Shown: one piece after another, positions 27,309 through 35,808 of the stretch | Layout: every line of letters starts with the position of its first letter | How positions within the stretch are numbered: position 1 is the stretch's first letter | DNA from: Flavobacterium sp. 102 | GTDB taxonomy: Bacteria; Bacteroidota; Bacteroidia; Flavobacteriales; Flavobacteriaceae | NCBI RefSeq assembly: GCF_003634615.1 | Contig: NZ_RBKX01000001.1 | Location: forward strand, 3,720,001 to 3,784,000 | Length of the DNA stretch: 64,000 nucleotides | Direction of reading: 5' to 3' | Translations under genes and position numbers: made by a program | Notes under the pieces: model-generated | Database searches by the model: none | What the model saw: only the letters and a program-made list of their open reading frames with translations | Told to the model about the DNA's origin: nothing

Positions 27309-29720
27309 ATGAAATTACATCTTACCCTTCTTTTATTAGTCGGATTGGGATTTTCTTCTTGGGCTCAAGAAAATCTGAATTATCAAAAACCTTCCGCTGA
27401 AATTTTGGCTTTAGCCGATTATGATCGCTCGCCTTCAGTCAGTATGGATTCTAAAAAAGAATACATGCTTTTGAGTTACCGAAATACCTATAAAACACTC
27501 GACGACCTGAATCAAGAAGAAATGCGTTTGGGTGGTTTAAGAATTAATCCGATTACTAATATCTCAAGCACCGTAACTTACATCAACAATTTGAAGTTGC
27601 GAAAAGTAAGCGACAAAGTTGAAACACAAGTTTCAGGTTTACCCCAAAATCCTCGAATCACCAACATTTCTTGGTCACAAAACGAAAAGAAAATTGGGTT
27701 TACCAACACGACAAATACCGGCGTTGAACTTTGGGTAATTGATGTCGTTACGGCTTCCGCCAAAAAAGTTACGAATGACAATTTAAATGCCAACTTAGGA
27801 AATCCATACAGTTGGATGAAAGACAATGAAACGCTTTTGGTAAAAATGTTGCCAAAAAATCGCGCTGCTTTAATCGACAATAAAAAAGACTTGCCAAAAG
27901 GACCGACGGTTTCGACCAGCGATGGTTCAAAATCACAAAACAGAACCTATCAGGATTTATTAAAAAACAAAACAGATGAAGCTAATTTTGACGCCTTAGT
28001 AACTTCGGAATTGTATAAAGTATCGTTATCAGGGAAAACAGAACTATTCAAATCGGCTGACATTTATGCCGGAGAAAGCTTCTCGCCTGACGGGAATTAT
28101 TTGATGATTACGACCATTTTAAAACCTTATTCTTATATCGTTCCGCTGAGTCGTTTTCCACAAAAATCAGTCGTTTATGATCTAACCGGAAGAGAAGTTA
28201 AAGTAGTGAACGAAGTTCCATTGAGTGAAGTAATTCCTAAAGGTTTTTCATCGGTTAGAAAAGGAAAAAGAAGCATGAATTGGAGAGCTGACAAGCCGGC
28301 AACGCTTTCCTATGTTATCGCTTTAGACGAAGGAGATCAAGCCAAAAAAGTTGATTTCAGAGATGAAATTTTCAATTGGGATGCACCATTTTCGGCCAAA
28401 CCAAAATCGGTTCTCAAAACCCAACAACGTTTTGCCGGAATCATTTGGGGCAACGAAACAACTGCGATTGCTTATGATGATTGGTATGATACTCGCAACC
28501 AAAAAACGTATTTATTCAATCCGTCAAATCCGGCTCAAGCACCAAAAATCATTTGGGATAGAAATTCTCAGGACATTTATTCCGATCCGGGTAATTTTGA
28601 AACCAAAAGAAACCAATACAATCGCTATGTGTTGGCCATCGAAAATAACAACACTTACTTAATGGGTGACGGTTTTACCAAAGAAGGACAATTTCCATTT
28701 ATTGACGAATTCAATCTGGCTACGCTAAAATCTAAACGTTTGTATAAATCTACCTTCAAAGACAAAAAAGAGGATTTACAATCGATTGAAGATTTCAAAA
28801 AAGGCGATGTTTTGGTACAAATTCAGTCTAAAAATGACTTTCCGAATTACTATTTCAGAAACATCAAATCGGGAAAACTAACCCAAATCACCAACTTTAA
28901 AAACCCTTTTGAAAGCATTAAAAATGTTTACAAAGAAGTGATTAAATACAAAAGAAAAGACGGTGTAGAGCTATCCGGAACTTTGTATTTACCGGCCGGA
29001 TATGACCGAAATAAAAAAGCGGAGAAATTACCTTTGTTAATTTGGGCTTACCCTGAAGAATTTAAAGACAAAAGCAGCGCTGGCCAAAGCAACAAAAACC
29101 CAAATGAGTTTACGTTTCCAAACTACGGCTCGTTTATCTATTGGGTAACCAAAGGTTATGCGGTGTTAGACGACGCTTCTTTCCCAATTATTGGCGAAGG
29201 TAAAACGGAACCAAACGACACTTTTATGCCACAATTAATCGCCAATGCAGAAGCAGCGATTGATGCAGTTGATAATCTAGGTTATATCAACCGTAAAAAA
29301 GTAGCGATTGGTGGTCATTCTTATGGTGCTTTTATGACGGCTAATTTATTGACACATTCTAATTTATTCGCCTGCGGAATCGCCCGAAGTGGTGCTTACA
29401 ACAGAACTTTGACCCCTTTTGGTTTCCAAAGTGAGCAAAGAAATTATTGGGATGTACCGGAAATATACAATGGCATGTCGCCGTTTATGAATGCCGATAA
29501 GATGAAAACACCATTGTTATTAGTTCATGGTGAAGCCGATAACAATCCGGGCACTTTTACTTTGCAATCTGAGCGTTATTTCCAAGCGTTGAAAAATTTA
29601 GGTGCGCCGGTTCGTTTGGTATTACTACCAAAAGAAAGCCATGGTTATGCGGCCAAAGACAATATTCTTCACTTGCTTTGGGAACAAGACCAATTCCTTG
29701 AAAAGTATTTGAAAAACTAA
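27309..29720 (+). CDS. Secreted S9-family serine peptidase resembling plant chloroplast glutamyl endopeptidase
   Basis: 803 residues. Signal peptide to about residue 19 (GLGFSSWAQ). A beta-propeller-like region occupies the first ~500 residues and an alpha/beta-hydrolase domain the last ~260. Nucleophile Ser in GGHSYGAFM (~residue 675), Asp in VHGEADNNPGTF, His in KESHGYAAKD, i.e. the S9 triad order. The stretch CGIARSGAYNRTLTPFGFQ and the ending style match, from memory, the plant CGEP proteins (S9D) better than prolyl oligopeptidase, so Glu-specific cleavage is likely. It would act in the periplasm or outside. Single gene with its own terminator. Confidence 0.9.
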   Translation: MKLHLTLLLLVGLGFSSWAQENLNYQKPSAEILALADYDRSPSVSMDSKKEYMLLSYRNTYKTLDDLNQEEMRLGGLRINPITNISSTVTYINNLKLRKVSDKVETQVSGLPQNPRITNISWSQNEKKIGFTNTTNTGVELWVIDVVTASAKKVTNDNLNANLGNPYSWMKDNETLLVKMLPKNRAALIDNKKDLPKGPTVSTSDGSKSQNRTYQDLLKNKTDEANFDALVTSELYKVSLSGKTELFKSADIYAGESFSPDGNYLMITTILKPYSYIVPLSRFPQKSVVYDLTGREVKVVNEVPLSEVIPKGFSSVRKGKRSMNWRADKPATLSYVIALDEGDQAKKVDFRDEIFNWDAPFSAKPKSVLKTQQRFAGIIWGNETTAIAYDDWYDTRNQKTYLFNPSNPAQAPKIIWDRNSQDIYSDPGNFETKRNQYNRYVLAIENNNTYLMGDGFTKEGQFPFIDEFNLATLKSKRLYKSTFKDKKEDLQSIEDFKKGDVLVQIQSKNDFPNYYFRNIKSGKLTQITNFKNPFESIKNVYKEVIKYKRKDGVELSGTLYLPAGYDRNKKAEKLPLLIWAYPEEFKDKSSAGQSNKNPNEFTFPNYGSFIYWVTKGYAVLDDASFPIIGEGKTEPNDTFMPQLIANAEAAIDAVDNLGYINRKKVAIGGHSYGAFMTANLLTHSNLFACGIARSGAYNRTLTPFGFQSEQRNYWDVPEIYNGMSPFMNADKMKTPLLLVHGEADNNPGTFTLQSERYFQALKNLGAPVRLVLLPKESHGYAAKDNILHLLWEQDQFLEKYLKN

Positions 29721-29725
29721 AAAAG

Positions 29726-29757
29726 AAACCCTGAGATTAATCGATTTCAGGGTTTTT
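29726..29757. terminator. Terminator shared by the S9 peptidase and the ABC ATPase genes
   Basis: AAACCCTGA pairs with TCAGGGTTT followed by a T run. The ATPase stop codon (29737-29739) lies in the loop. Confidence 0.85.
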
Positions 29758-30672
29758 TATTTTGAGACAAATGGTCGTTCCGATGGGAATATCAGTTGGA
29801 TTTTCAAAGAAAATGGTTTCTTCACCTCGCTTAGCTTCCATCAAATAATGACTGCCTTTGTAAAAACTATTGACGATTTCAACTTCTAATTCCGATTTGA
29901 GAACCACTTTCAGTTGGTGTGGAAAAATATATTGAATCTTACTATTAACTTCTATTTCATTGACATCTCCAAAAAGTGAACCGATGTATTTACTGGTTGG
30001 ATTTTGGTATAATTTCTTTGGAGAATCAGCAACAATGATTTTTCCGTTTTGCATCACAATAACTTCATCTGCAAATGACAATACATCCGAGCTGTCGTGT
30101 GTGGCAACTATGGTCGTGATTTGTTTGTCTTTTAGATAAGCAAATAACTTTCGGCGCAAACTGTTCTTTCTAAAATTGTCAATATGGCTAAACGGCTCGT
30201 CTAACAACAATACTTCGGGTTCAAGCGCCAAAACTCTCGCCAAAGCCACGCGTTGCATTTGTCCACCACTTAAAAATTGGGCTTTACTATTAGCATGCTC
30301 CTTCATTTCGACGATTTCCAATAATTCTGCAATGCGTTCTTTTTTCTTATCAGCATAAATGTTCGACAGGTATTTCCCCACGTTTTCAGCAACCGTTATA
30401 AAAGGCATTAAGTCAAAATCTTGTGCCAAATATTTCATATAGTCCATCCCTGGAATCAAATGATATTTCGGCCCTAAAACTTCATTTTCGTTCCAATAAA
30501 CACTTCCTTCATTTAAATCATATAAGCCATAAACGAGTTTGAGCAACGTGCTTTTTCCGCAACCGCTTTCACCAATTACCGCCAAGTTTTTACCTTTTTC
30601 TAATTCAAAAGAAAGGGCTTTTAATGTAGGTTTATCTTTATAAGAAAAGGAAATGTTTTGGACTTTCAGCAT
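29737..30672 (-). CDS. ABC transporter ATP-binding protein with C-terminal TOBE-like domain
   Basis: 311 residues. Walker A GESGCGKST (~residue 35-43), Q-loop near LAQDFD, ABC signature LSGGQMQRVALAR (~138), Walker B VLLLDEPFSHID (~160) and switch His in VATHDSSD. Residues ~235-311 form a TOBE-like extension, as in FbpC/PotA/ModC-type import ATPases. No permease or binding-protein gene lies next to it, so the transport partner is unknown. The promoter side carries a bulged hairpin in the 161-base divergent gap. Confidence 0.88.
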   Translation of the reverse strand: MLKVQNISFSYKDKPTLKALSFELEKGKNLAVIGESGCGKSTLLKLVYGLYDLNEGSVYWNENEVLGPKYHLIPGMDYMKYLAQDFDLMPFITVAENVGKYLSNIYADKKKERIAELLEIVEMKEHANSKAQFLSGGQMQRVALARVLALEPEVLLLDEPFSHIDNFRKNSLRRKLFAYLKDKQITTIVATHDSSDVLSFADEVIVMQNGKIIVADSPKKLYQNPTSKYIGSLFGDVNEIEVNSKIQYIFPHQLKVVLKSELEVEIVNSFYKGSHYLMEAKRGEETIFFENPTDIPIGTTICLKIKNPEID

Positions 30673-30708
30673 AGGATTAAGGAATTGGTGCCGATTTTAA
30701 ATTTAAAA

Positions 30709-30731
30709 AAGTATGCAATTTTGCCATACTT
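30709..30731. promoter_or_regulatory. Bulged inverted repeat in the divergent gap
   Basis: AAGTATGCAA and TTGCCATACTT pair over 10 bp with one bulged C, separated by 2 bases. There is no T tract, so an operator for the ATPase gene (36 bases away) is more likely than a terminator. No family could be assigned. Confidence 0.35.
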
Positions 30732-30833
30732 CGCATTGTTTTTATTGTAAAAATCCTCAACTTTGTTAGGATTATTGTTTATTGACGGAATTAAATAATT
30801 TAGTACGCACGATTTTCAAATATACTTTGAAAT

Positions 30834-32231
30834 ATGAAATTGAAGTTAATTATTTTTCTAATTCTTGTTTTGGCCGCCTACAAAACAGCCGCTCAGGTGG
30901 GAATCAACACAACTTCACCCGAAGCTCAATTGGATATTCGTTCGAGTAATCAAGCTACTCCTACCAATACCGATGGCGTATTAATCCCTAAAATTGACCT
31001 ATTCCCGGTCACAAATCCAACTGCATTACAACAAGGTATGTTAGTATATCTTACCACTACAGCAACATTTGCAAGTAGTAGTCGAAATCCTGGTTTTTAT
31101 TATTGGGACAATGCTTCAACAAATTGGATTGGAATTCAAACCAGTGCCGCTGTGGATTGGAGTATTTTGGGAAATGCAGGTACAAATCCGAGCACCCATT
31201 TTTTAGGAACAACAGACAATCAAAACATTGTTTTTAAAAGATTTAATACTAGAGCTGGATTTATTGGTGACCCAACTTATGATGGAGGTTTTAATTCCAA
31301 CAACGGAAACACCTCTTTTGGCGCTAATTCAATGCTTAATCCTACCATTAATTTTGGAACTCAAGCTGGTGTAAGAAATACAGCTTTTGGGGTAAATGTA
31401 ATGCCTAATTTATCAACAGGAAGATTAAATGTCGGTCTAGGTGAATTTGCTTTATTCTCAAATACTACCGGAATTACAAATACAGCCATTGGTTCGGGAG
31501 CATTATTTTCTAATAGTTCGGCCAATAATAATGTGGCTGTCGGAAGAAATGCTTTAACGACCTCTAATAGCGATAATAATACTGCAGTGGGCTTTGCGTC
31601 TTTGCGCCAAAATGCCTCAGGAACCAACAACACGGCCTTGGGATATGAAGCTTTACGAAATGTATTGGGTAGCGGAAACGTCGGTATAGGATATCAAGCG
31701 GGAAGATTAGAAACCGGAAGCAATAAATTGTACATAGAAAATTCGAATGCTAATGCTTCAAATGCTTTGATTTATGGTGAATTTGACAACAACATACTAA
31801 GAACAAACGGAACGCTTCAAGTGGGAAACCCTGCTACAACCGGTTATGCTTTTCCAACCGGACGTGGAACTAATGGTCAATTTTTACAAACAGATGGCGC
31901 CGGAGTTACAACTTGGGCCACTGTTCCTGTTAATACTGTCCAACCATATAACACTACCGGAGCAGCCACCGGAATTTATGATGTTTCCTTAACCGAGTAC
32001 ACTGTAAGGGTTTTTGGTGGCGTCTCTGAAGTCAGATTACCGGCTGCCGCTAGCAATATAGGTAAAGTCTTTATAATCATCGGAAGTAATACCATAACAA
32101 GTAAAATTTTCTCAACTCTAGGTGGCGGCATCTACGATGATGTATCTGGTACAAATATCACAGTGTTAAATCCAAATACACGATATATGGTGCAAAGTGA
32201 TGGCACTAATTGGATTGTTATTGGGAATTAA
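30834..32231 (+). CDS. Secreted protein with YadA-head-like Asn-Thr-Ala repeats
   Basis: 465 residues. Signal peptide to about residue 20 (AAYKTAAQ), then VGINTTSPEAQLDIRSSNQ, the opening common to many Bacteroidota exported fibre-like proteins. Residues ~180-290 hold degenerate repeats of N-T-A-[IVL]-G-x-x-[AS]-L (e.g. NTAFGVNVM, NTAIGSGALF, NVAVGRNALT, NTAVGFASLR, NTALGYEALR), the pattern of left-handed beta-roll heads of trimeric autotransporter adhesins and phage tail fibres. The C-terminal ~90 residues form a separate beta-rich domain. No T9SS sorting domain or peptidase motif is visible. Attachment and ligand unknown. Confidence 0.8.
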   Translation: MKLKLIIFLILVLAAYKTAAQVGINTTSPEAQLDIRSSNQATPTNTDGVLIPKIDLFPVTNPTALQQGMLVYLTTTATFASSSRNPGFYYWDNASTNWIGIQTSAAVDWSILGNAGTNPSTHFLGTTDNQNIVFKRFNTRAGFIGDPTYDGGFNSNNGNTSFGANSMLNPTINFGTQAGVRNTAFGVNVMPNLSTGRLNVGLGEFALFSNTTGITNTAIGSGALFSNSSANNNVAVGRNALTTSNSDNNTAVGFASLRQNASGTNNTALGYEALRNVLGSGNVGIGYQAGRLETGSNKLYIENSNANASNALIYGEFDNNILRTNGTLQVGNPATTGYAFPTGRGTNGQFLQTDGAGVTTWATVPVNTVQPYNTTGAATGIYDVSLTEYTVRVFGGVSEVRLPAAASNIGKVFIIIGSNTITSKIFSTLGGGIYDDVSGTNITVLNPNTRYMVQSDGTNWIVIGN

Positions 32232-32232
32232 A

Positions 32233-32292
32233 TTATCTTTTAAACTTAAAAAGATAAGAGCGACAGGACTCAAACGTGGAGTGTCGCTCTTA
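32233..32292. terminator. Two overlapping hairpins after the repeat-head gene
   Basis: TTATCTTTT/AAAAGATAA (32233-32257) is followed by an 11-bp stem TAAGAGCGACA/TGTCGCTCTTA (32255-32292). The second lacks a T tract. The two share three bases, so they exclude each other in part. They lie between convergent genes and probably serve as a terminator. Confidence 0.5.
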
Positions 32293-32318
32293 CCAACCTA
32301 ACCAATAAATAAACAATT

Positions 32319-33632
32319 TTAACTCGGTATATATTTTTCAAATGACTTTGTGTCAATTCGGGCTTTTAAATCGTGTAATAAATTATACAATCCGAAGAAC
32401 GTTCTGTTGATGTATAAAAAGTGTTTAGAACCTCTATTCCCATTCATTTTTCTGAGTTGGGTATCTTTAGAAAAATCTTCTCCCATTTGGGCAATTTTGC
32501 CAAAGAAATCCTCATCGGAAAAATCAAAATAATCACCATGAAACGGTTTGGTAAACAAACTCAACAAATCATGAAATATTTTGGTGAAATATTCAATTTC
32601 TTGTTTACTGTCGTCATGACGCAATATTTCTAATTCATATAACTTTTCGTTGAACAATTTTGGATTACCAATAATTTCAGGCTTTGCCAATTCAAAATAC
32701 GGAACATAAAATTCATCGGGAACATGTTTTATGCAACCAAAATCTATCGCCACCAAATAATTTTCAGCATCTATCAAAAAGTTTCCCGGATGCGGATCGG
32801 CATGTACTTGTTTTAAGTAGTGCATTTGGTACATATAAAAATCCCATAACGCCTGACCGATTTTATCACCTTTCACCCTATCTTGATTGTGCGACGTGAA
32901 TTCTGAAAGGTGTTCGCCATCAATCCATTCCATCGTTAAAATCTTCTCCGAAGAAAACTCAGGATAATATTTTGGGAAACGCAAATTGTCAATTTTACTA
33001 CACCAATCCGATACTTCTATACTTTGTTTTAATTCCAAAATATAGTCGGTTTCTTCAAGCAATTTGTTTTCAACTTCTTGAAAATATTTATCAGAATCTT
33101 TCCCTTTGATATTAAACATTCTAACAGCAAAAGGTTTCACCAACGCCAAATCAGAACTAATACTATCCGCTACTCCTGGATATTGGATTTTCACAGCAAG
33201 CTTTTTCCCATCTTTAGTTGCTTTGTGTACCTGACCGATACTCGCCGCATTCATAGCGTCCGGAGTGAAGGAATCATATAATTCTTCGGGATATTTCCCT
33301 AAATATTTTTTAAAGGTTTTTCGAACCAATGGCGCTGACAAAGGCGGAACCGAAAATTGTGACAATGAAAACTTATCGACATACGCTTGTGGCATAATGC
33401 TTTTGTCCATGCTCAACATTTGAGCGACTTTCAAGGCACTTCCCTTTAAGTTTTTCAATCCATCATAGATGTCTTCGGCATTGCTTTCGTTTAATTTGTC
33501 GCGGTTCAATGATGGATTCACTATTTTTTCACCATAATAAGCGACGTAGTTTCCTCCTACTTTGATTCCGGTTTTGACCAATTGACTAGCGCGTTCTATT
33601 TTACCCGTTGGTATTTTGTCTAATGTTTTCAT
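32319..33632 (-). CDS. ABC1/AarF (UbiB-like) atypical kinase family protein
   Basis: 437 residues. The family KxGQ-type motif is represented by KGSALKVAQMLSMD (~residue 48-61) and the Ala-rich loop by AASIGQVHKA (~130); catalytic-side motifs include the Lys in KLAVKIQYPG, HADPHPGNFLID (~275) and the metal-binding VAIDFGCIKH. UbiB-like proteins are ATPases linked to quinone and isoprenoid lipid handling. The gene starts directly after the stop of a TetR-family regulator gene (TAA followed at once by ATG), so the pair is co-translated. Confidence 0.9.
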   Translation of the reverse strand: MKTLDKIPTGKIERASQLVKTGIKVGGNYVAYYGEKIVNPSLNRDKLNESNAEDIYDGLKNLKGSALKVAQMLSMDKSIMPQAYVDKFSLSQFSVPPLSAPLVRKTFKKYLGKYPEELYDSFTPDAMNAASIGQVHKATKDGKKLAVKIQYPGVADSISSDLALVKPFAVRMFNIKGKDSDKYFQEVENKLLEETDYILELKQSIEVSDWCSKIDNLRFPKYYPEFSSEKILTMEWIDGEHLSEFTSHNQDRVKGDKIGQALWDFYMYQMHYLKQVHADPHPGNFLIDAENYLVAIDFGCIKHVPDEFYVPYFELAKPEIIGNPKLFNEKLYELEILRHDDSKQEIEYFTKIFHDLLSLFTKPFHGDYFDFSDEDFFGKIAQMGEDFSKDTQLRKMNGNRGSKHFLYINRTFFGLYNLLHDLKARIDTKSFEKYIPS

Positions 33633-34304
33633 TTATTGCATTTTTTCTTTCCATAGAAATTTGCCCAAATCAAACAAACTTTCCAGGGGTTTAGTATCTA
33701 ACAAATCGACTACTGTATTCACAGATTTCTCAATCAAAACATCGGTTTTCTCGAATCCTTTTGACGTATCATCCATCCAAAATTTCAATATGAATAAGAA
33801 CTGTAGCCAAGCACCTTCAGAGAAAACAGGTTCGGTTACTTTCGCTACTTTCCCGAATGGCTCTGAAGGTTTTGACTTTATTTTATTTACGATATATTCT
33901 TTAAAATGGTTTCTGAAAAGTTTTAAATTTTTCAAATTTTTCAATCCTTCTTTATTTTCTTTGAGTGAAAATAAGACATAACTTCTGTTTAAAGTCAAAA
34001 CTTCAAACAGCGTAAAACAAAGTGTTAACAATTTATCCTTATCCAAATAGTTTTCAAAGGCTGCCTCTTTTTCAATAGTAGTTACAGCATTATCAAAAAA
34101 CTTTAACCATATGGTTTGCTTGACAATATCGAGTGACCCAAAGAAGGCATAAAAATCACTTTCTTCAATCTCATGCTTCTTGCAAAAAGCATAAGCATTT
34201 CTGGGTTCTTCATTGGTTTCTAAAACATCATTCATGTACAATTCGATTAAGTAATTGTCATCAATTGCGTTTTTCTTTGCCTTAGCGCGTTTTGTTGTTG
34301 CCAT
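33633..34304 (-). CDS. TetR/AcrR-family transcriptional regulator
   Basis: 223 residues from the ATG at 34304; a frame start at 34325 only adds seven residues (MAFKINT). The N-terminal helix-turn-helix covers about residues 15-60 (NAYAFCKKHEIEESDFYAFFGS), preceded by a Lys/Arg-rich start (ATTKRAKAKKN). The ligand-binding C-terminal part is helical and variable, of a type seen in flavobacterial TetR proteins placed before ABC1 kinases. It is likely autoregulatory and probably controls the kinase gene directly downstream, where stop and start are adjacent. Confidence 0.85.
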   Translation of the reverse strand: MATTKRAKAKKNAIDDNYLIELYMNDVLETNEEPRNAYAFCKKHEIEESDFYAFFGSLDIVKQTIWLKFFDNAVTTIEKEAAFENYLDKDKLLTLCFTLFEVLTLNRSYVLFSLKENKEGLKNLKNLKLFRNHFKEYIVNKIKSKPSEPFGKVAKVTEPVFSEGAWLQFLFILKFWMDDTSKGFEKTDVLIEKSVNTVVDLLDTKPLESLFDLGKFLWKEKMQ

Positions 34305-34406
34305 AGTGTTGATTTTAAAAGCCATGTAAAATTACAACTGTTTAATTATTTAAGAAAATAAGTAAACAAAAAGTTTTGTTAAATGTTGTTCAAAAAAAAT
34401 GAAAAT

Positions 34407-34438
34407 AAAAAAAGCGTTCACTTGTGATGAACGCTTTT
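34407..34438 (-). terminator. Terminator of the lipocalin-OmpA operon
   Basis: AAAAGCGTTCA (34410-34420) pairs with TGAACGCTTTT (34428-34438); on the minus strand a T tract follows. Confidence 0.9.
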
Positions 34439-34457
34439 AAATATATTGAAATAATTT

Positions 34458-35153
34458 TTATTTACCGGCTTCTTTTTGAGCTTCTTGAACCATTTTCTCA
34501 TTAGCTGTAATGGCAAACTCTACGCGACGGTTTTGACTTCTTCCTTCCGCAGTATCATTAGATGCAATTGGATCAGCAATACCTAAACCTGTAGTGGTAA
34601 ATCTTGCTGATGACAATCCTTTTCCGGCCAAATAAGTTCTTACTGAAGCAGCTCTTTGCTCAGATAGATTCAAATTATATTCCGGACTTCCGGTAATATC
34701 AGTATACCCATAAATTTGGATATTGGTGTCAGGATACTGATTAAATACAGGAACCAATTTATCCAAATTAGCTTTAGCAGCAGCAGTTAAGGTTGATTTA
34801 TTAGTATCAAAACGCACTGCATTTTCCCCTAAAACCAATCGAATTCCTTCACCAACTCTTTCGACTTGTGCACCGGGCAAAGCGGATTCAATTTCTCTGG
34901 CCTGTTTGTCCATTTTGTTACCAATAACTCCACCGGCAACACCTCCGATAACGCCGCCAAGAACAGCACCTAAAGCACCATTTCCGCCTTTTCCAACATT
35001 ATTTCCTAAAATCCCGCCTAAAACGGCACCGCCAACAGCTCCAATAGCTACACCACGTTGTGAATTACTGGTATTTTTTACCGCTTCACAACTAGTGAAA
35101 ACCGTTGATAAAATCATTAAACTTCCTAATAAAATTGCGCTATATTTTTTCAT
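34458..35153 (-). CDS. OmpA-family lipoprotein with glycine-zipper region
   Basis: 231 residues. Lipobox VFTSC near residue 22. Residues ~34-85 are Gly-rich (GAVGGAVLGGILGNNVGKGG, GGVIGGVAGGVIGNKMDK), a glycine-zipper segment that may insert in or span the outer membrane. The OmpA peptidoglycan-binding domain is about 108-215, with NIQIYGYTDITGSPEYN, LSEQRAASVRTYL and the closing NRRVEFAI. The family role is linking the outer membrane to the cell wall. Cotranscribed with the lipocalin-like lipoprotein 7 bases upstream. Confidence 0.93.
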   Translation of the reverse strand: MKKYSAILLGSLMILSTVFTSCEAVKNTSNSQRGVAIGAVGGAVLGGILGNNVGKGGNGALGAVLGGVIGGVAGGVIGNKMDKQAREIESALPGAQVERVGEGIRLVLGENAVRFDTNKSTLTAAAKANLDKLVPVFNQYPDTNIQIYGYTDITGSPEYNLNLSEQRAASVRTYLAGKGLSSARFTTTGLGIADPIASNDTAEGRSQNRRVEFAITANEKMVQEAQKEAGK

Positions 35154-35160
35154 GTTTCTT

Positions 35161-35634
35161 TTAATTTAATTTTTCAAATTGATATACTACATCAGTTAAA
35201 GTTCCTCCTACATTGATTTTATCTATCAACTGAAAAGAACTGCCGGTTTGATTGGCTACTCTTAAAACGTAACCTGACTTAACCGTTTTTGCTTTAGATT
35301 CATCCAATATTTTCAATACAAATTCACCTTCTTTGTTAATAAACCAAGAGATTGGCGTAGAATAGGCTGTACAACTTGAACTGTTTAAAGCCATATTTCC
35401 TTTGTTACTCATAGAAACAAATTTCCAAGTACTTCCGATAAAACATTTGGAATCAGCGAGGTCAAACGAAGTAACTTTAATCACTTCTGAACCGGGATAA
35501 TACACTGAAGAAACCCTCCATTCTCCTTTAATAGCCATCTGAGATTTTGAATCAATCTTAGTACTAGTAGCAGAATTCGATTTACAAGATAAAATCAAAA
35601 CCGATAATAAACTTAGTAAAATAATTTTTTTCAT
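35161..35634 (-). CDS. Lipocalin-like lipoprotein
   Basis: 157 residues from ATG 35634. A start at 35676 would add 14 residues but lies upstream of the -7 promoter element at 35662-35669, so the shorter form is preferred; it gives a proper lipobox (LSVLILSC, near residue 17). The mature protein is beta-rich (GEWRVSSVYYPGS, STWKFVSMSNKGN, GSSFQLIDKINVGG) as in flavobacterial lipocalin-like proteins. The residues after Cys are KSNSA, not acidic, so surface export is not suggested. It precedes the OmpA-like gene and they probably act together at the outer membrane. Confidence 0.82.
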   Translation of the reverse strand: MKKIILLSLLSVLILSCKSNSATSTKIDSKSQMAIKGEWRVSSVYYPGSEVIKVTSFDLADSKCFIGSTWKFVSMSNKGNMALNSSSCTAYSTPISWFINKEGEFVLKILDESKAKTVKSGYVLRVANQTGSSFQLIDKINVGGTLTDVVYQFEKLN

Positions 35635-35661
35635 CTTATATATATTTATGTTTTGTATTGG

Positions 35662-35669
35662 CAAATATA
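35662..35669 (-). promoter_or_regulatory. -7 element of the lipocalin-OmpA operon promoter
   Basis: TATATTTG on the minus strand, exact TAnnTTTG, 27 bases before the ATG at 35634. Confidence 0.65.
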
Positions 35670-35808
35670 CGGTCATTTTTGATTACATTTTTACATAATT
35701 TCTGATAATGATTGTAGAATTGTTACTACGTCAATTTGTCATAATCAACATAATTGGTATTAGTTTTGACAAGAGTATTTCCAAATTGTTTAATTAAAAA
35801 ATCTAAAT

